From assembly GCF_050627025.1 (NCBI RefSeq), contig NZ_CP192472.1: a DNA stretch of 64,000 nucleotides; one strand, 5' to 3'. Made by a program: the position numbers and the translations under genes. Source of the DNA: Variovorax paradoxus_P. GTDB lineage: Bacteria; Pseudomonadota; Gammaproteobacteria; Burkholderiales; Burkholderiaceae_C. The notes under the pieces were generated by a model, which saw only the letters and a program-made list of their open reading frames with translations, made no database searches and was not told the origin of the DNA. This document shows, piece by piece, positions 14,137 through 23,199 of this stretch (positions are counted from its first letter, which is position 1; every line of letters starts with the position of its first letter).

Positions 14137-17115
14137 ATGCACCTGCCCACCCCTTACCGCCCTGAAGCGGACGTCGTATCGCACCGGCTCGCCTCGCTCG
14201 AAGGCGCGCTCGATTGGGCCGCGGCGGCCAGCGCCGCCAGGCCTTGGGTGGAGGCGGTGCGCCGCCATCCGCCGCCGTTCTGGGCCATGGAAAGCCTGCT
14301 GCGCGAATACCCCATTTCGAGCGCCGAGGGCCTGGCGCTCATGCGGCTGGCCGAGGCGCTGCTTCGGGTGCCCGACGTCGCCACTGCCGTTGCGCTCACG
14401 GCCGACCAGTTGGGCCGTGCCGATTTCGACGGCTCCGCCGATTCGACGCTGTCGCGCCTGTCTTCGGCCGCCATTGCAATGTCGAAAAAGTTCTTGCCCG
14501 AAGGCGACCACCCGCCCGGCCTGATGGCCAAGCTCGGCGCGCGCACGGTGGTGGCGGCCACGCTGCGCGCGGTGCAACTGCTGGGCCGCCAGTTTGTGCT
14601 GGGCCAGACCATTGCAGAGGCCATGAGCGAAGCCCGCTCGGCGCACCGCAAGCAAGATGCGCTGCGCTTCAGCTACGACATGCTGGGCGAGGGCGCGCGC
14701 ACCGACGCCGATGCGTTGCGCTACCTGCAGAGCTACACGCATGCCATCAATGCCATTGCGGCCGGTGCCGACGCGGCGCGCGCGCCCGAGCACAACGATG
14801 GCATTTCAATCAAGCTGAGCGCGCTGCATCCGCGCTACGAATATGCACAGGCCGAGCGCGTGATGCGCGAGCTGGTGCCGCGCGTGTGGCAGCTTTGCAA
14901 GCTGGCGGCGGCTGCCAACCTCAACCTCACCATCGACGCCGAAGAGGTCGACCGGCTGGAACTTTCGCTCGATGTGTTCGAGGCGCTGGCCGCGCGCGTG
15001 GCCGCCGAGCAACCGCAGTGGCGCGGCTTTGGCCTTGCGCTGCAGGCCTATCAGACCCGCGCGCTCGAACTGATCGGGCACGTCACTTCGGTGGCGCGCA
15101 AACATGGCCTGCGGCTGATGTGCCGCCTGGTGAAGGGCGCCTACTGGGACGCCGAAATCAAGCGCGCGCAGGAGCTCGGCCTGCCGCACTACCCGGTCTT
15201 TACGCACAAGCACCACAGCGACATCAGCTACCTGGCCTGCGCACGCGCGCTGCTCTCGGCGCCCGATGCGATCTATCCGCAATTTGCCACCCACAACGCC
15301 GGCACTATCGCGGCCATCCTGCAAATGGCCGAGGCGGCACAAGCACCTTTCGAGCTGCAGCGCCTGCATGGCATGGGCGAGGGCGTCTACCGCGAGGTGA
15401 TGAAGAGCACCGCCGCACCGGTGCGCGTGTATGCCCCGGTGGGCCAGCACAAGGACCTGCTCGCCTACCTCGTGCGGCGCCTGCTCGAGAACGGCGCCAA
15501 TTCATCGTTCGTGAACCAGTTGGGCGACGAAGACGTGGATATCGGCGAGCTGCTCATGTCCCCGCTCTGGCTCGAACCGACGAACCCGGCCTTGCCGCTG
15601 CCGCCGGCGCTCTTCGGCCCCGCGCCTGCGCGGCGCAACAGCGAGGGTGTGGACCTTGCCGTCGAGTCGATGCGTGCGCCGCTTCTCGCAGCGCTGGATG
15701 CCACCGCCGTACCCCGGGTCGAAGAGTTCGACCCTGCCAGCGCAGCAAAGGCCGTTGCCGCCAGCGCAGCCAGCTTTCGCCAATGGCGCAAGACGCCGGT
15801 CGAGGCCCGCGCCGCCATGCTGCGCCAGGCCGCCGATGCGCTCCAGCGCGAATTGCCGCGTTTCTGCGCGCTGCTGGTGAAAGAGGCGTTCAAGACTTGG
15901 GGCGATGCGGTGGCTGAAGTGCGCGAAGCCATCGACTTTCTGCGCTACTACGCGGACGAAGCGGAACGCATCATGCAACCCGTGGCGCTGCCCGGCCCCA
16001 CGGGCGAGAGCAACGAGTTGCGGCTGACTGCGCGCGGCCCCTGGGTGTGCATCAGCCCGTGGAATTTTCCGCTCGCGATCTTCATGGGCCAAGTGGCGGC
16101 CGCGCTTGCCACCGGCAACACGGTGCTGGCCAAGCCGGCCGAGCAAACGCCCGCCGTCGCGCTCGAAGCCGTCAAGCTGTTGCATGCCGCGGGCGTGCCG
16201 GCCGATGCGCTGCAGCTGCTGCACGGCCCGGGTGAAACAGTGGGCGCCGCGCTGGTCGCCGCACCGGGCGTTGCAGGGGTGGTGTTTACCGGCTCGACGC
16301 AGGTGGCGCGCATCATTCACCGCGCGCTGGCTGCAAAAGACGGCCCCATTGTGCCGCTGATGGCGGAGACAGGAGGCATCAACGCGATGCTGGTCGATTC
16401 GAGCGCGTTGCCCGAGCAGGTGGTCGATGCGGTAGTGCAGAGTGCGTTCCGTTCGGCTGGGCAGCGCTGCTCGGCATTGCGGCTGCTGGTGCTGCACGAC
16501 GGCATTGCCGACGCGGTGATCGAGATGATTCGCGGCGCGGCCGGAGAGCTGGTGGCCGGCGACCCGGCGCTGCTTGCTACCGACGTAGGCCCGGTGATCG
16601 ACAGCGAAGCGGCCGACAACATCCGGCGCCACCTGCGGCGGCTGGATTCGGAGGCGAAGCCTCTTCTCGCTCCGGCTGCTTCTTCAGCGCCGGCGGAGGG
16701 CAACCTCATCGCGCCGCAAGCCTACGAGGTGCCTTCCATCGAAAGCGTGACCAGCGAGATCTTCGGCCCGGTGTTGCAGATTGCGCGCTGGGGCCACGGC
16801 GCGCTGAGCGACCCCGCGGAGGTGATCGAGCGCATCAACGCGCTGGGCTACGGCCTCACGCTCGGCATCCAGACGCGCATCGATTCGCGCGCCCAGGCGT
16901 TGGCCTCGCGCGCGCATGTGGGCAACATCTACATCAACCGCAACATCATCGGGGCAGTGGTCGGCGTGCAGCCTTTCGGCGGCGAGGGCCTGAGCGGCAC
17001 CGGGCCCAAGGCCGGCGGCCCGCACTACCTGTACCGCTTCTGCGCCGAGCAGACGGTCACAGTCAACACCACGGCAGCCGGGGGCAACGCCGCGCTGCTG
17101 AGCGCCGTGGCGTAG
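14137..17115 (+). CDS. putA: Bifunctional proline dehydrogenase / L-glutamate gamma-semialdehyde dehydrogenase PutA
   Basis: A 992-residue bifunctional flavoenzyme that oxidises proline to pyrroline-5-carboxylate (FAD, electrons to quinone) and then to glutamate (NAD). The PRODH barrel occupies about residues 80-470 (YDMLGEGARTDADA, GISIKLSALHPRYEYAQ, RLVKGAYWDAEIK, ATHNAGTIA, QRLHGMGEGVY). The P5C dehydrogenase covers about 510-975 (WVCISPWNFPLAIFMGQ, VFTGSTQVARIIH, AETGGINAMLVD, SAGQRCSALR with catalytic Cys778). The length and absence of an N-terminal ribbon-helix-helix domain mean it is the short, non-DNA-binding class. Control therefore depends on the divergent Lrp-type gene. gdhA follows on the same strand, linking proline breakdown to glutamate deamination. 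Confidence 0.97.
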   Translation: MHLPTPYRPEADVVSHRLASLEGALDWAAAASAARPWVEAVRRHPPPFWAMESLLREYPISSAEGLALMRLAEALLRVPDVATAVALTADQLGRADFDGSADSTLSRLSSAAIAMSKKFLPEGDHPPGLMAKLGARTVVAATLRAVQLLGRQFVLGQTIAEAMSEARSAHRKQDALRFSYDMLGEGARTDADALRYLQSYTHAINAIAAGADAARAPEHNDGISIKLSALHPRYEYAQAERVMRELVPRVWQLCKLAAAANLNLTIDAEEVDRLELSLDVFEALAARVAAEQPQWRGFGLALQAYQTRALELIGHVTSVARKHGLRLMCRLVKGAYWDAEIKRAQELGLPHYPVFTHKHHSDISYLACARALLSAPDAIYPQFATHNAGTIAAILQMAEAAQAPFELQRLHGMGEGVYREVMKSTAAPVRVYAPVGQHKDLLAYLVRRLLENGANSSFVNQLGDEDVDIGELLMSPLWLEPTNPALPLPPALFGPAPARRNSEGVDLAVESMRAPLLAALDATAVPRVEEFDPASAAKAVAASAASFRQWRKTPVEARAAMLRQAADALQRELPRFCALLVKEAFKTWGDAVAEVREAIDFLRYYADEAERIMQPVALPGPTGESNELRLTARGPWVCISPWNFPLAIFMGQVAAALATGNTVLAKPAEQTPAVALEAVKLLHAAGVPADALQLLHGPGETVGAALVAAPGVAGVVFTGSTQVARIIHRALAAKDGPIVPLMAETGGINAMLVDSSALPEQVVDAVVQSAFRSAGQRCSALRLLVLHDGIADAVIEMIRGAAGELVAGDPALLATDVGPVIDSEAADNIRRHLRRLDSEAKPLLAPAASSAPAEGNLIAPQAYEVPSIESVTSEIFGPVLQIARWGHGALSDPAEVIERINALGYGLTLGIQTRIDSRAQALASRAHVGNIYINRNIIGAVVGVQPFGGEGLSGTGPKAGGPHYLYRFCAEQTVTVNTTAAGGNAALLSAVA

Positions 17116-17274
17116 CGCAGGGGAAAGAGCGTCCTTGTTTTCGCATGGCTGGCACGAACGCGCGCCCGGTCAAACCTCTCTTGCATAACCGCCTTCGCGG
17201 CGCGCATAAGCCATGGCGCACCGGGCGCGAGAGGTCTATTGTTGCGGCCATCTGTTCAAACCAAGGGTTCTCTC

Positions 17275-18546
17275 ATGAGTGAAAAGCTCTCCTTCGTCAG
17301 TCCGACCGCCAACAGCCCCTGGGGCACCTACCTCTCGCAGGTCGACCGCGTGGTGCCGTACCTCGGCCCGCTGGCCCGCTGGGTCGAAACGCTCAAGCGC
17401 CCCAAGCGCGCGCTGATCGTCGACGTTCCGATCGAAATGGACGACGGCACCATCGCCCACTTCGAGGGTTACCGCGTGCAGCACAACATGAGCCGCGGCC
17501 CGGGCAAGGGCGGCGTGCGCTTTCACCCCGACGTCACGCTCGAAGAAGTAATGGCCCTGTCGGCCTGGATGACCATCAAGACCGCCGCGGTCAACCTGCC
17601 GTACGGCGGTGCCAAGGGCGGCATCCGCGTCGACCCGAAGAAGCTTTCGCTGCAAGAACTCGAAAAAATCACCCGCCGCTACACCAGCGAGATCGGCATC
17701 ATCATCGGCCCGCACACCGACATTCCCGCGCCCGACGTCAATACCAACGGCCAGATCATGGCGTGGATGATGGACACGTATTCGATGAACGTCGGCGGCA
17801 CCGCCACCGGCGTGGTCACCGGCAAGCCGCTGCACCTGGGCGGCTCGCTCGGCCGCGTCAAGGCCACCGGCCGCGGCGTGTTCGTTACCGGCCGCGAGGC
17901 GGCCCGCCGCCTGGGCATGGACCTGCGCGGTGCGCGCATTGCGGTGCAGGGCTTCGGCAATGTGGGCTCGGTTGCGGCCGAACTCTTTGCAGAAGCGGGC
18001 GCCAAGATCGTTGCGGTGCAGGACCACACCGGCACCATCGTCAACACCAACGGCCTCGACCTGGCAAAGCTCATTCCCATTGCCAACAAGGAAGGCGTGG
18101 TTGCCTTCAAGGGCGGCGACGTGGTGCCGAACGAAGCCTTCTGGGACACGGCGTGCGACATCCTGATTCCGGCCGCGCTCGAAGGGCAGATCACGGCCGA
18201 GCGTGCGCAGAAGACATCGGCCAAGCTGGTGCTCGAAGGCGCCAACGGCCCCACGGTGCCGCAGGCCGACGACATCCTTGCCGAACGCGGCGTGCTGGTG
18301 GTGCCCGACGTGATCTGCAATGCCGGCGGCGTGACGGTGAGCTACTTCGAATGGGTGCAAGACTTCTCGTCTTTCTTCTGGGACGAGGACGAGATCAACG
18401 TGCGGCTCGACCGCATCATGATGAACGCGCTCAACCAGATCTGGGACACGGCCGACAAGCACAAGATCACGCTGCGCACCGCCACTTATGCAGTCGCCTG
18501 CGAACGCATTTTGATGGCTCGCCAGGAGCGCGGCCTGTACCCCTGA
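17275..18546 (+). CDS. gdhA: Glutamate dehydrogenase (Glu/Leu/Phe/Val family)
   Basis: A 423-residue hexameric-type glutamate dehydrogenase interconverting glutamate and 2-oxoglutarate plus ammonia. Motifs: VDVPIEMDDG, HNMSRGPGKGGVRFHPDV, LPYGGAKGGIRVDP with the catalytic Lys, the nucleotide-binding VQGFGNVGSVAAELF, LIPAALEGQIT, LEGANGPTVPQAD and VICNAGGVTVSYFEWVQDFSSFFWDE. The ATG at 17275 gives the family N-terminus; the frame opens 12 codons earlier. The acidic residue after the second strand of the Rossmann fold suggests NAD use. Placed after putA, it would drain the glutamate made from proline. The 159-base gap before it contains imperfect inverted repeats and probably its own promoter. 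Confidence 0.95.
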   Translation: MSEKLSFVSPTANSPWGTYLSQVDRVVPYLGPLARWVETLKRPKRALIVDVPIEMDDGTIAHFEGYRVQHNMSRGPGKGGVRFHPDVTLEEVMALSAWMTIKTAAVNLPYGGAKGGIRVDPKKLSLQELEKITRRYTSEIGIIIGPHTDIPAPDVNTNGQIMAWMMDTYSMNVGGTATGVVTGKPLHLGGSLGRVKATGRGVFVTGREAARRLGMDLRGARIAVQGFGNVGSVAAELFAEAGAKIVAVQDHTGTIVNTNGLDLAKLIPIANKEGVVAFKGGDVVPNEAFWDTACDILIPAALEGQITAERAQKTSAKLVLEGANGPTVPQADDILAERGVLVVPDVICNAGGVTVSYFEWVQDFSSFFWDEDEINVRLDRIMMNALNQIWDTADKHKITLRTATYAVACERILMARQERGLYP

Positions 18547-18576
18547 TTCGCTGAAGCAAGGTTGTACGCTCGGGGT

Positions 18577-19230
18577 ATGAGCACCACCCCCGAGACACAA
18601 CTCTCTACGATTCCCGCAGACGGCCTGGCCCGCCTGCAGGCCCTGATGGCCGGCGGCCAGCGCAAGCTGCTCGGCCTCGTCGGCGCGCCCGGTGCGGGCA
18701 AGTCCACCCTTGCATCGGCACTGCTCCGGGCTGCAGGCACCGACCGCGCGCAGGTCGTGCCGATGGACGGTTTTCACCTGGCCAATGTCGAGCTGCAACG
18801 GCTCGGCCGCGCCAGCCGCAAGGGCGCCCCCGACACCTTCGACAGCGCCGGCTACGTTGCGCTGCTGCAGCGGCTGCGCGAGCAGGGGCCGGGCGACCCC
18901 GTCGTCTATGCGCCCGAGTTCCGCCGCGAGATCGAGGAGCCGATTGCCGGCGCCATTGCGGTGCTGCCTGAGACCCAGCTGGTCATCACCGAAGGCAACT
19001 ACCTGCTGCACGATGCAGGCCCCTGGGCTGGCGCCGCGGCCATGCTCGACGAGGTCTGGTATGTGGACATCGACGATGCGGTGCGTGAAGAACGCTTGCT
19101 GAAGCGCCACCAGCAGTTCGGCCGCAGCCCCGAGGCCGCGCGCGACTGGGTGGCCGCCACCGATGCACCCAACGCCCGGCTCATTGCCGCAACGCGCGGG
19201 CGCGCGCATTTCGTGCTGCACTGGTCCTGA
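18577..19230 (+). CDS. P-loop nucleoside/fructose-kinase-like protein (uridine/pantothenate kinase superfamily)
   Basis: A 217-residue P-loop kinase: Walker A GLVGAPGAGKSTLASAL near residues 30-45, VVPMDGFHLANVEL, APDTFDSAGYVALL, VYAPEFRREIEEPI and TEGNYLLHDAGPW. This pattern matches the 'nucleoside/nucleotide kinase family' group related to pantothenate kinase and E. coli YggC/FrcK-like sugar kinases. The substrate cannot be read from sequence. It starts 30 bases after gdhA on the same strand and may be co-transcribed. I chose the ATG at 18577 over an in-frame ATG five codons upstream. Confidence 0.85.
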   Translation: MSTTPETQLSTIPADGLARLQALMAGGQRKLLGLVGAPGAGKSTLASALLRAAGTDRAQVVPMDGFHLANVELQRLGRASRKGAPDTFDSAGYVALLQRLREQGPGDPVVYAPEFRREIEEPIAGAIAVLPETQLVITEGNYLLHDAGPWAGAAAMLDEVWYVDIDDAVREERLLKRHQQFGRSPEAARDWVAATDAPNARLIAATRGRAHFVLHWS

Positions 19231-19336
19231 AAATTCTCTTGCGTTGCCGGGAACACCGGCGCCGCGCGATGCTCGAAGCTTCGCCGGCGGCGCTGCAAGG
19301 CCAGCCGGTTAGCATTCGCCGCCCTTCTTGACGACC

Positions 19337-20020
19337 ATGCATCCCAATCTCTCTTCCGCCTTTTCTGCCTTTCGTGTTCCGGTTCTCGTTCTCGGGTTGT
19401 TGTCTGCCCTGGCGCTCGCCGGTTGTGGCAGCAGCGGCTCGCGCCGCGTGTCCTACGAAACCGAGGAGTTCGACTCCACCACCACCCACACGCGCACCTA
19501 CACGGCCACCGAAGCCCAGACCTGCGAAGCCGCGCGCCGTGCGCTGCTGAGCCAGGGCTACATGATCAACGCCGCCAACACCGACCTGGTGACGGGCCGC
19601 AAGAGCTTCCAGCCGGCAGCCGAAGTGCATGTGGAAGTGGAGTTTCGGGTGGTGTGCGCGCGCGAAGGCGGCAAATCGGGCAAGCGCAGCACCGTCGCCT
19701 TTGCCACCGCGCTGCAAGACCGCTACGGCATCAAGAAGGTCAACAACTCGGCCAGCCTGGGCGTGGGCGCCATCGGCTCGCTCTCGCTGCCCTTTGCCGG
19801 CAGCGACGACGCCATGGTCAAGGTGGCCAGCGAAACCCTTACTGACGAGCTGTTCTACGACCGCTTCTTTGCGCTGCTCGACCGCTTTCTTGAGGGCCAG
19901 GGCGGCGAAGAGCCCGAGGCGCCCAGCGTGGCACCCGAAGCGCCGCGCCCAGCCGCGCCGCTGAACCCCGGAGCGCCCGCCACCACCTTTCCGGTGAAGC
20001 CGGTGCCCAGCCCGGGCTGA
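19337..20020 (+). CDS. DUF2242 family lipoprotein
   Basis: A 227-residue exported lipoprotein with lipobox ALAGC near residues 27-31. The body has the DUF2242 features seen in Burkholderiales: TCEAARRALLSQGYMI, GRKSFQP, EVEFRVVC, FATALQDRYGIKKVNNSASLGVGAIGSLSLPF and ELFYDRFFALLDRFL. The last 40 residues are Pro/Ala-rich. Function is unknown; placement in the inner leaflet of the outer membrane is predicted. I chose the ATG at 19337; a TTG three codons upstream is in frame. Convergent with the arginase gene, 22 bases away. Confidence 0.85.
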   Translation: MHPNLSSAFSAFRVPVLVLGLLSALALAGCGSSGSRRVSYETEEFDSTTTHTRTYTATEAQTCEAARRALLSQGYMINAANTDLVTGRKSFQPAAEVHVEVEFRVVCAREGGKSGKRSTVAFATALQDRYGIKKVNNSASLGVGAIGSLSLPFAGSDDAMVKVASETLTDELFYDRFFALLDRFLEGQGGEEPEAPSVAPEAPRPAAPLNPGAPATTFPVKPVPSPG

Positions 20021-20042
20021 TTGCGGGCCCGCGCCAGCGCGG

Positions 20043-20966
20043 TCAGCGCACCAGCGTCGATTTTCCGAACAGGCTCTCGATCAGCTCAACCGCCACTTCG
20101 CCCGTCTGGTTGCGCACGTCGAGCGCGGGGTTGAGTTCCACCACGTCGAGCGAGCCGAGCCGGCCGGTGTCGGCGATCATTTCCATGCACAGCTGCATTT
20201 CGCGGTAGGTGGGGCCGCCGCGCACGCCGGTGCCCACGCCGGGCGCAATGTTGGGGTCGAGACAGTCGAGGTCGAAGCTCACATGCAGGTGGGTGTCTTC
20301 GTCCACGTCCTGCAGCGCCTCGGTCATGGTGGTGCGCATGCCGTGCTCGTCGATGTGGCGCATGTCGAACACGTTGAGCCCCAGCGTGCGAATGGCCTCC
20401 TTCTCGTCGGCATCGACGCTGCGGATGCCGATGAAGCGGATGGCGTCGTGCTCCAGCGCCGCCCGCTCGCCGCTCCAGCCGGTCAGCACTGCCGGCCCGT
20501 GGCCCAGCAGGCACGACACCGGCATGCCGTGCAGGTTGCCGCTCGGGCTGGTGGTTTCGGTGTTGACGTCGGAGTGCGCGTCCAGCCACAGCACGCGCAG
20601 CTTCTTGCCGCGTTTGCGCGCATGCCAGGCTACCGCGCTGATGGAGCCGATGGCAAGGCAATGGTCGCCGCCCATCATGAGCGGCACATGGCCGATGCCC
20701 AGCGCGGTGTCCACCGCGGCATAAACCGAGCGGTTCCACGCAATCACTTCGTCCAGGTGCCGCAGGCCGTTGGCCGGCGCGGTCCACGGCGTGGCCGGGC
20801 CGGCGAGGTTGCCGCGGTCGAGCACCGCAAAGCCTTGGCGCGCCAGCGCCTCCGGAAGGCCCGCCACGCGCAGGGCGTCGGGCCCCATGCCGGCGCCGCG
20901 CACGCTGGCGCCGATGTCGGTGGGTGCGCCGATCAGTTCGAGGGTGATTCCGTTGCCGTTGCTCAT
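20043..20966 (-). CDS. rocF: Arginase
   Basis: A 307-residue ureohydrolase of the arginase branch, hydrolysing L-arginine to ornithine and urea with a binuclear manganese centre. Metal-binding motifs are complete: GGDHCLA, WLDAHSDVNT and SFDLDCLDPN. The GNLHGMP substrate loop and the VVELNPALD close are also present. The ATG at 20966 overlaps the S9 peptidase stop by four bases (stop 20963-20965), so the two genes are translationally coupled. This would let peptide-derived arginine be degraded directly. An ATG eight codons upstream lies inside the peptidase gene and is less likely. Confidence 0.94.
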   Translation of the reverse strand: MSNGNGITLELIGAPTDIGASVRGAGMGPDALRVAGLPEALARQGFAVLDRGNLAGPATPWTAPANGLRHLDEVIAWNRSVYAAVDTALGIGHVPLMMGGDHCLAIGSISAVAWHARKRGKKLRVLWLDAHSDVNTETTSPSGNLHGMPVSCLLGHGPAVLTGWSGERAALEHDAIRFIGIRSVDADEKEAIRTLGLNVFDMRHIDEHGMRTTMTEALQDVDEDTHLHVSFDLDCLDPNIAPGVGTGVRGGPTYREMQLCMEMIADTGRLGSLDVVELNPALDVRNQTGEVAVELIESLFGKSTLVR

Positions 20967-23011
20967 GTCGATGGCCCGATGTGCTTCCACAGGTAGGCGT
21001 AGCCCAAGGCGTCCATGAAGGCGGACTCCTTGTTGTCGGTGGCCGCGCTGTGGCCGCCTTCCATGTTCTCGTAAAAGCTGGCGTCGTAGCCCATGGCTGC
21101 CAGCTTTGCGTACATCTTGCGCGCATGCACCGGGCCCACGCGGTCGTCGCGGGTCGATGTGGTGAAGAGTGCGGGAGGGTAGGGCTGGCCCTTCCGCGCG
21201 TTCTCATACGGCGAGAAGGCCTTGATCCACGCCCATTCCTCCGGCTGGTCGGGGTCGCCGTATTCGGCAATCCACGATGCGCCGGCCGAGAGATGCGTGT
21301 AGCGCTTCATGTCGAGCAGCGCCACCTCGCTCACGATGGCGCCGTAGAGCTGCGGGTACAGCGTGAGCATGTTGCCCATCAGCAGGCCGCCGTTGCTGCC
21401 CCCCATGGCGCCCAGGTGCGGCGGCGACGTGATGTTGCGTGCAATGAGGTGCTCTGAAACGGCCACGAAGTCTTCGCAGGTGCGCAGGCGGTTTTGCTGC
21501 AGTGCGGCCTGGTGCCAGCGCGGGCCGTATTCGCCGCCGCCGCGGATGTTGGCGACCACGTACACGCCGCCCTGCTCGAGCCATGCGCGGCCGATGGCAC
21601 CGCTGTAGCTGGGTTGCAGCGATATCTCGAAGCCGCCGTAGGCGTATTGCAGCGTGGGGTTCTTGCCGTTGGCCTCAAGGTTCTTCGGAGCGATTTCGAA
21701 ATACGGCACGCGCGTGCCGTCCTTCGAGGTGGCGAAGTGCTGGCTCACGCGGTAGCGCGAGGCGTCGAAGAAACCGGGGCTGTCTTTCAGCGGTTCGGGC
21801 TCGCCCTTGCCGATGGTGCCCATGTAGAGCGTGGTCGGCTGCAGGAAGCCGCTCACGGTCAGAAAATAGTCGTCGTTCTCGTCTTCGTCGATGCCGCCGG
21901 CCGCAATGGTCGAAAGCTCGGGCGCGCCGCCCAGGCTCTCGCGTTTCCATTCGCCGACTTGCGGGGTGAGCACTTCGAGCTTGTTCACCACGTCGTGCAT
22001 CACGTTGAGAATCAGGTGGTTGCGCGTCCACGAATGGTCGTCGAGCGCGGTGGTGTCGTTGGGCTCGAACAAAACGGTGAGCTCGCGCTTGCCGGCCATG
22101 TAGTCGTCGAACCTTGCGGCCAGCAGCGAGCCCGGCTTGTAGGTGGTGCCGCCCACGGTCCAGGGGCTCCGCGGTTCGACCAGCATCCACTCGCGGGTGA
22201 TGTCGGCGTTGGAATCGTCGGGCACGTCGATCTTCACAAGGCGGCCGTCGGCATGGCGCAGCCACGTCTCGCTGTCGTAGAAGTCCATCTGGCGCGAGAC
22301 GAAGTCGCGCTCGAAGCCCGGCGTGTTGTCGCGCCAGGCGCTCACGGTCATGTCGTCGGCGCTGCCTTCGTACACGGTCGATGCGCTTTCGAGCGGCGTG
22401 CCACGCTTCCATTCCTTGACGATGCGCGGGTAGCTTGAACTGGTCATCGAGCCAGGGCCGAAGTCGGTGGCCACGTAGAGGTGGTCGATGTCCTTCCACG
22501 CCACGTTGCTCTTGGCCTCGGGCAAAGTGAAGCCGCCTTCAACGAACTGCTTGAGCTCCAAGTCGAACTCGCGCACCACGTTGGCGTCGGCGCCGCCTCG
22601 AGAGAGCGAAACCAGGCAGCGCTTGTATTCGGGCTGCAGGCATTGCGCGCCGTGCCACACCCAGTTCTCCTTGTCGGCTTCGGCCAGCGCGTCGAGGTCG
22701 ATCACGGTTTCCCAGGCGGGCTGGGGCTTGCGGTATTCGGCCAGCGTGGTGCGCCGCCACAGGCCTTTGGGGTTCTTCTTGTCGCGCCAGAAGTTGTAGA
22801 ACAGCGGGCCGATCTTGCGCACCATCGGAATGCGGTCGTCCGAATCGAGCACTTCGAGAATGCCTTTCTCCAGACGCTCGAAGGCCGGCGACTGCGCATA
22901 GCGCTGCACCGTCTTCGCGTTGTGCTGGCGCGCCCAGTCGAGCTGTTCGGCGCCGTCGATGTCTTCGAGCCAAAGGAACTCGTCGGTCTGCATGGAAGAG
23001 GTTGAAGTCAT
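20963..23011 (-). CDS. S9 family prolyl oligopeptidase-like serine peptidase
   Basis: A 682-residue two-domain S9A-type peptidase: an N-terminal beta-propeller (WLEDIDGAEQLDWARQHN at the start, typical of the family) and a C-terminal alpha/beta hydrolase. The catalytic region shows GGGEYGPRWHQAAL, GAMGGSNGGLLMGNM with the nucleophile Ser, RDDRVGPVHARKM with the Asp and NMEGGHSAATDN with the His. No signal peptide is seen, so it is probably cytoplasmic. The ATG at 23011 is preferred; the frame extends upstream into the gap. It precedes and overlaps the arginase gene. Confidence 0.93.
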   Translation of the reverse strand: MTSTSSMQTDEFLWLEDIDGAEQLDWARQHNAKTVQRYAQSPAFERLEKGILEVLDSDDRIPMVRKIGPLFYNFWRDKKNPKGLWRRTTLAEYRKPQPAWETVIDLDALAEADKENWVWHGAQCLQPEYKRCLVSLSRGGADANVVREFDLELKQFVEGGFTLPEAKSNVAWKDIDHLYVATDFGPGSMTSSSYPRIVKEWKRGTPLESASTVYEGSADDMTVSAWRDNTPGFERDFVSRQMDFYDSETWLRHADGRLVKIDVPDDSNADITREWMLVEPRSPWTVGGTTYKPGSLLAARFDDYMAGKRELTVLFEPNDTTALDDHSWTRNHLILNVMHDVVNKLEVLTPQVGEWKRESLGGAPELSTIAAGGIDEDENDDYFLTVSGFLQPTTLYMGTIGKGEPEPLKDSPGFFDASRYRVSQHFATSKDGTRVPYFEIAPKNLEANGKNPTLQYAYGGFEISLQPSYSGAIGRAWLEQGGVYVVANIRGGGEYGPRWHQAALQQNRLRTCEDFVAVSEHLIARNITSPPHLGAMGGSNGGLLMGNMLTLYPQLYGAIVSEVALLDMKRYTHLSAGASWIAEYGDPDQPEEWAWIKAFSPYENARKGQPYPPALFTTSTRDDRVGPVHARKMYAKLAAMGYDASFYENMEGGHSAATDNKESAFMDALGYAYLWKHIGPST

Positions 23012-23199
23012 TGCCGCAGTGTACGAATCCGGCGTGAAAGAAGAGATGTCCCTGGCGGCCCGTCGGAAGCTATTGAATTCATAGCGCAATGCACCGGGGG
23101 CTCGGGACAAACCCGCGTTCGACGGATTCGCCCCTGTGCGCAGGGCTGCCCACGGGTATCCTGCCGAACGGCGCCTGCGCACACAAGGAGACATGTCAC

